DNA of 64,000 bases from contig NC_031672.1 in the NCBI RefSeq assembly GCF_001640025.1, positions 5,084,001 to 5,148,000 of the forward strand. The letters run 5' to 3'. Shown here piece by piece: positions 61,926 to 64,000 of the stretch. A program made the translations under genes and the position numbers. Numbering within the stretch: the first letter of the stretch is position 1; every line of letters begins with the position of its first letter. The stretch comes from Sugiyamaella lignohabitans. Lineage: Eukaryota > Ascomycota > Dipodascomycetes > Dipodascales > Trichomonascaceae. Below the pieces are notes generated by a model, which did not search any database, was not told where the DNA came from, and worked only from the letters and a program-made list of their open reading frames with translations.

Positions 61926-62892
61926 TTATTCATGTCTCATTTTAGGCAGAAGGGCACCTTCCTTCGGTTTATTGCGAGATTTAAAATCATCGCTTACTTG
62001 CTCAAAGGTCATCCACTCAACACCTTCATGCTGATTAACCCACTCAATGAATCGCTCATGCATTAGCAGGACATGTGGACGGCCACTAACATCGGGATGG
62101 ACTGTGATTGGGAAGATAAACTCATCGTGCTCTCGATAAAAATACTCAAAATGATCTTTCCAGATATCTTCGACGTCCCTTGGATTAACCCATCCATGGG
62201 AATTCGGTGCGTTCTTAATAAACATCATTGGTGGCAGATCGTCAATGTACCAGTTGCTGGGAATCTCTACCAGGCCAGTTTCAGTGGTTCCTCTAATTAG
62301 AGGCTTCATCCATTCTTCGGCCTTTTTTGTATAGTCAATTTTTGTCCAAGAATCGCCCAGACGTAACCAATAAGCTTGACAATCTTCATGGCCCATAGAA
62401 TGGTCATATTCAATTCCATAGTTCAGCAGTAATTCAGCTCCTTCTTTCGATGTCTCCCACCAAGGAGCTACACTGCCTCTGGGGGGTTTTCCACAGAATT
62501 CGGTGAGCAATTTAAACGTCTTGTCCAGTACATCTTTTTGCTGTTCCAATGTCATATCAGTCGGGTTTTCATGTGAATAACCGTGGAGTCCAATTTCATG
62601 GTTCTGATCACGGATCATAGCACATTCTTCGGGGAATGTCTCTAGGGAATGGCCTGGTATAAACCACGTTGCTTTGATGTTATACTTATCGAATAATTTG
62701 AGCATTCGGGGAATTCCGACGTGACCAGCAAACATTCCTCTTGAGATATCGTTGACACTGTCCTCTCCTCCGTAGCTACCTAACCAGCCAGCTACAGCAT
62801 CGATATCGACCCCATAACAACACAATACCCCTAGAATTGTCAGTCAGGTACCAATTGACTTCTCTCGTATTCTACTTACTTTTCTCTCCCAT
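61926..62892 (-). CDS. CE4-type polysaccharide deacetylase family protein (HpPgdA-like)
   Basis: 305 aa. Exon 1 is 13 bases (62892..62880, MGEK plus one base). The 49-base intron 62831..62879 has GTAAGT and CTGACAATTCTAG. Exon 2 is 62830..61926. The join gives [23 protein letters not shown], the family's characteristic start with metal/catalytic Asp13/Asp15. His87 and His91 in LHGYSHEN are metal ligands, RGSVAPWW is the third block, and [11 protein letters not shown] lies near the C-terminus. There is no signal peptide or membrane segment, so it is intracellular, unlike chitin deacetylases. The substrate is unknown; related bacterial enzymes act on cyclic imides or peptidoglycan. Confidence 0.88.
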
Positions 62893-63189
62893 TTTTAGAT
62901 TTTTAGTCCAATTCGACAAGAAAAAGCGTCTTGTGAAATGGCAAACCTCTCAAATCACGATAGAAACTCAATATTTAACCGCTGACTGCTTATCTCGGAG
63001 ATCGCTTATCAATGCATATATCTCCTGCATTTGCTGCATATAGGTATGCATGATTCCACCGTCTGTTTCGAAATATCGAGAATTCATCATAAATAAATAA
63101 TAAATTAATAAATGCTATTATCTCAGATTCTGGCATATTAAGGATCCTCGGGTTCTATTTGAGGCGGTGCCGTTTTTATAATAGCTAGC
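62893..63189. other. Intergenic region deacetylase / CDK
   Basis: About 300 bases of AT-rich DNA; a short AATAAATAATAAATTAATAA tract lies near 63092-63111. No gene. Confidence 0.4.
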
Positions 63190-64000
63190 CTACCTCGAAG
63201 GGCGGTGTTCTAGACCTCCTTTAGAGGGAAATGATGGGAACATTGAAAGAGGTTTTGGCAATGGCTCTTTTGAGAAAAAAGGATGCGACAACACATCGTC
63301 ACATGTTAATCTTTTGGATGGATCATATTCAAGTAAGCCATGTAATAGATTGGCACCATCAGAGCAAACATGTTGAAGTAATGAAGCCATAATGTCAGAC
63401 TGTTGTGAAGGTAATCTGATGTTCCTAGCAGCAGGATATGCTTTCAGGCAATGCGTCCAATATTCTTCACTTGGTGGACCAAGTATAGTCATGATCTCTA
63501 TCAGCTGATTGGTTTCTGATTTTCCTTGTAGAAGTGGCTGTTTATAGAGTAACTCGGCAAATATACATCCTATAGCCCACATGTCTATTTCACAGCCGTA
63601 TTCTTTGGCACCCAAGAGGATTTCAGGCGGTCTATACCATAGCGTAATAACTGTTTGGGTCAAGGCTGACTTGTTATCTACCTTTCTAGTCAACCCAAAA
63701 TCAGCTATTTTGACCACACCATTATTTGTCATTAGGACATTTGAAGTTTTGAGATCACGATGCATCAGCCATTTGTCGTGAATTGCTTTTGTGGCAGATG
63801 CAATTTGTAGTAGTATAGTCTTGGTCTCCGAGATCAGAAAAGGTTCTCGCATATCTTGGATCAGTGTTCTCAAATCATGCTCAACAAAATCCATAATTAT
63901 ATAGACATCTGAAGTCTTTTCTCCAACCACAACCTCACGTATACGTACAATATTCGGATGACCACTCATCTCTTTCAAAGCTGCTATTTCTCGTAAACTC
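63190..64000 (-). CDS. Cyclin-dependent kinase, CDK10/CDK11 (PITSLRE)-like, 5' truncated by window
   Basis: The last 269 codons are visible; the frame is open to the window edge, where the protein reads SLREIAALKEMSGHPNIV. This is the PI(S/T)SLRE helix typical of CDK10/CDK11 kinases. Also present: VREVVVG-like IREVVVGEKTSDVYIIMDFVEHDL, HRDLKTSNVL, DFGLTR, a T-loop with VITLWYRPPEIL, DMWAIGCIFAELL and a GLLEYDPSKRL-type end. The N-terminal ATP loop and start lie outside the window. A possible role is transcription or splicing-related, or an Mcs2/Csk1-like function; the exact ortholog is unclear. Confidence 0.87.
   Translation of the reverse strand, partial: SLREIAALKEMSGHPNIVRIREVVVGEKTSDVYIIMDFVEHDLRTLIQDMREPFLISETKTILLQIASATKAIHDKWLMHRDLKTSNVLMTNNGVVKIADFGLTRKVDNKSALTQTVITLWYRPPEILLGAKEYGCEIDMWAIGCIFAELLYKQPLLQGKSETNQLIEIMTILGPPSEEYWTHCLKAYPAARNIRLPSQQSDIMASLLQHVCSDGANLLHGLLEYDPSKRLTCDDVLSHPFFSKEPLPKPLSMFPSFPSKGGLEHRPSR

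Overview
This is 64 kb of nuclear DNA from a budding yeast (Saccharomycotina). About 35 protein genes lie on both strands, and all recognisable products are yeast housekeeping proteins. I found 19 spliceosomal introns in 13 genes. Most start with GTAAGT or GTATGT, and most have a CTAAC branch box only a few bases before the 3' AG, as in Yarrowia-type and other early-branching yeasts. CTG codons stand at invariant leucines (for example in Cdc42 and Tcp1), so the code is probably standard and not the CUG-Ser code. My best guess is a Trichomonascaceae/Dipodascaceae yeast such as Sugiyamaella or Blastobotrys; this is inference. Many genes were assembled here by joining short 5' exons to the long open frame, so their starts differ from a simple ORF call.

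Layout. 1-8.9 kb: acidic tail of an unknown gene, DGA1 (triacylglycerol synthesis), mitoribosomal mS41/FYV4, HNT2, a secreted double-psi barrel protein, a Usa1/HERP-like ERAD protein, and a CaM kinase. 8.9-12.5 kb: a gene-poor gap with repeats. 12.5-16.7 kb: a Zn2Cys6 regulator, an Nhp10-like HMG protein, and two tandem intron-containing tRNA-Tyr genes. 16.8-25.4 kb: CTR2 copper transporter, ERG1, CBP4, malate synthase, AP-3 sigma (APS3). 26.4-28.2 kb: a membrane-anchored SH3 protein. 28.2-31.4 kb: a second gene-poor gap in front of CDC42. 31.4-41 kb: CDC42, TCP1, an Upc2/Ecm22-like regulator, MBF1, TRS65. 41-45.5 kb: a Zn2Cys6 regulator beside an MFS sugar transporter. 46.5-52.5 kb: a Tctex1 dynein light chain, GYP1, MTD1, RPF2. 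52.9-64 kb: a NUP133-like nucleoporin, DAD2 and SGO1 (divergent), SEC6, a CE4-type deacetylase, and a CDK10/11-like kinase cut by the window edge.

The most striking non-genic signal is a family of short, very GC-rich elements scattered between the genes, in an otherwise AT-rich background. I count 21 arms. Each arm starts with TGCC, folds into two small hairpins, and occurs either alone (11 cases) or as an outward-facing inverted pair with a conserved centre of 21-29 bases, making a composite of about 123-144 bp (5 cases). Stem bases change in a paired way between copies. Solo copies of one subfamily sit just downstream of stop codons in the sense orientation, and one copy lies inside a TCP1 intron. 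None interrupts a coding exon. They look like a nuclear two-hairpin mobile element family, similar in design to the GC clusters of yeast mitochondrial DNA.

Functional groupings are ordinary for a yeast chromosome. Lipid and sterol metabolism (DGA1, ERG1, an Upc2-like regulator), membrane traffic (APS3, TRS65, GYP1, SEC6), kinetochore (DAD2, SGO1) and polarity (CDC42, SH3 protein) are each represented, but apart from DAD2/SGO1 and the transporter/regulator pair I see no real clustering.
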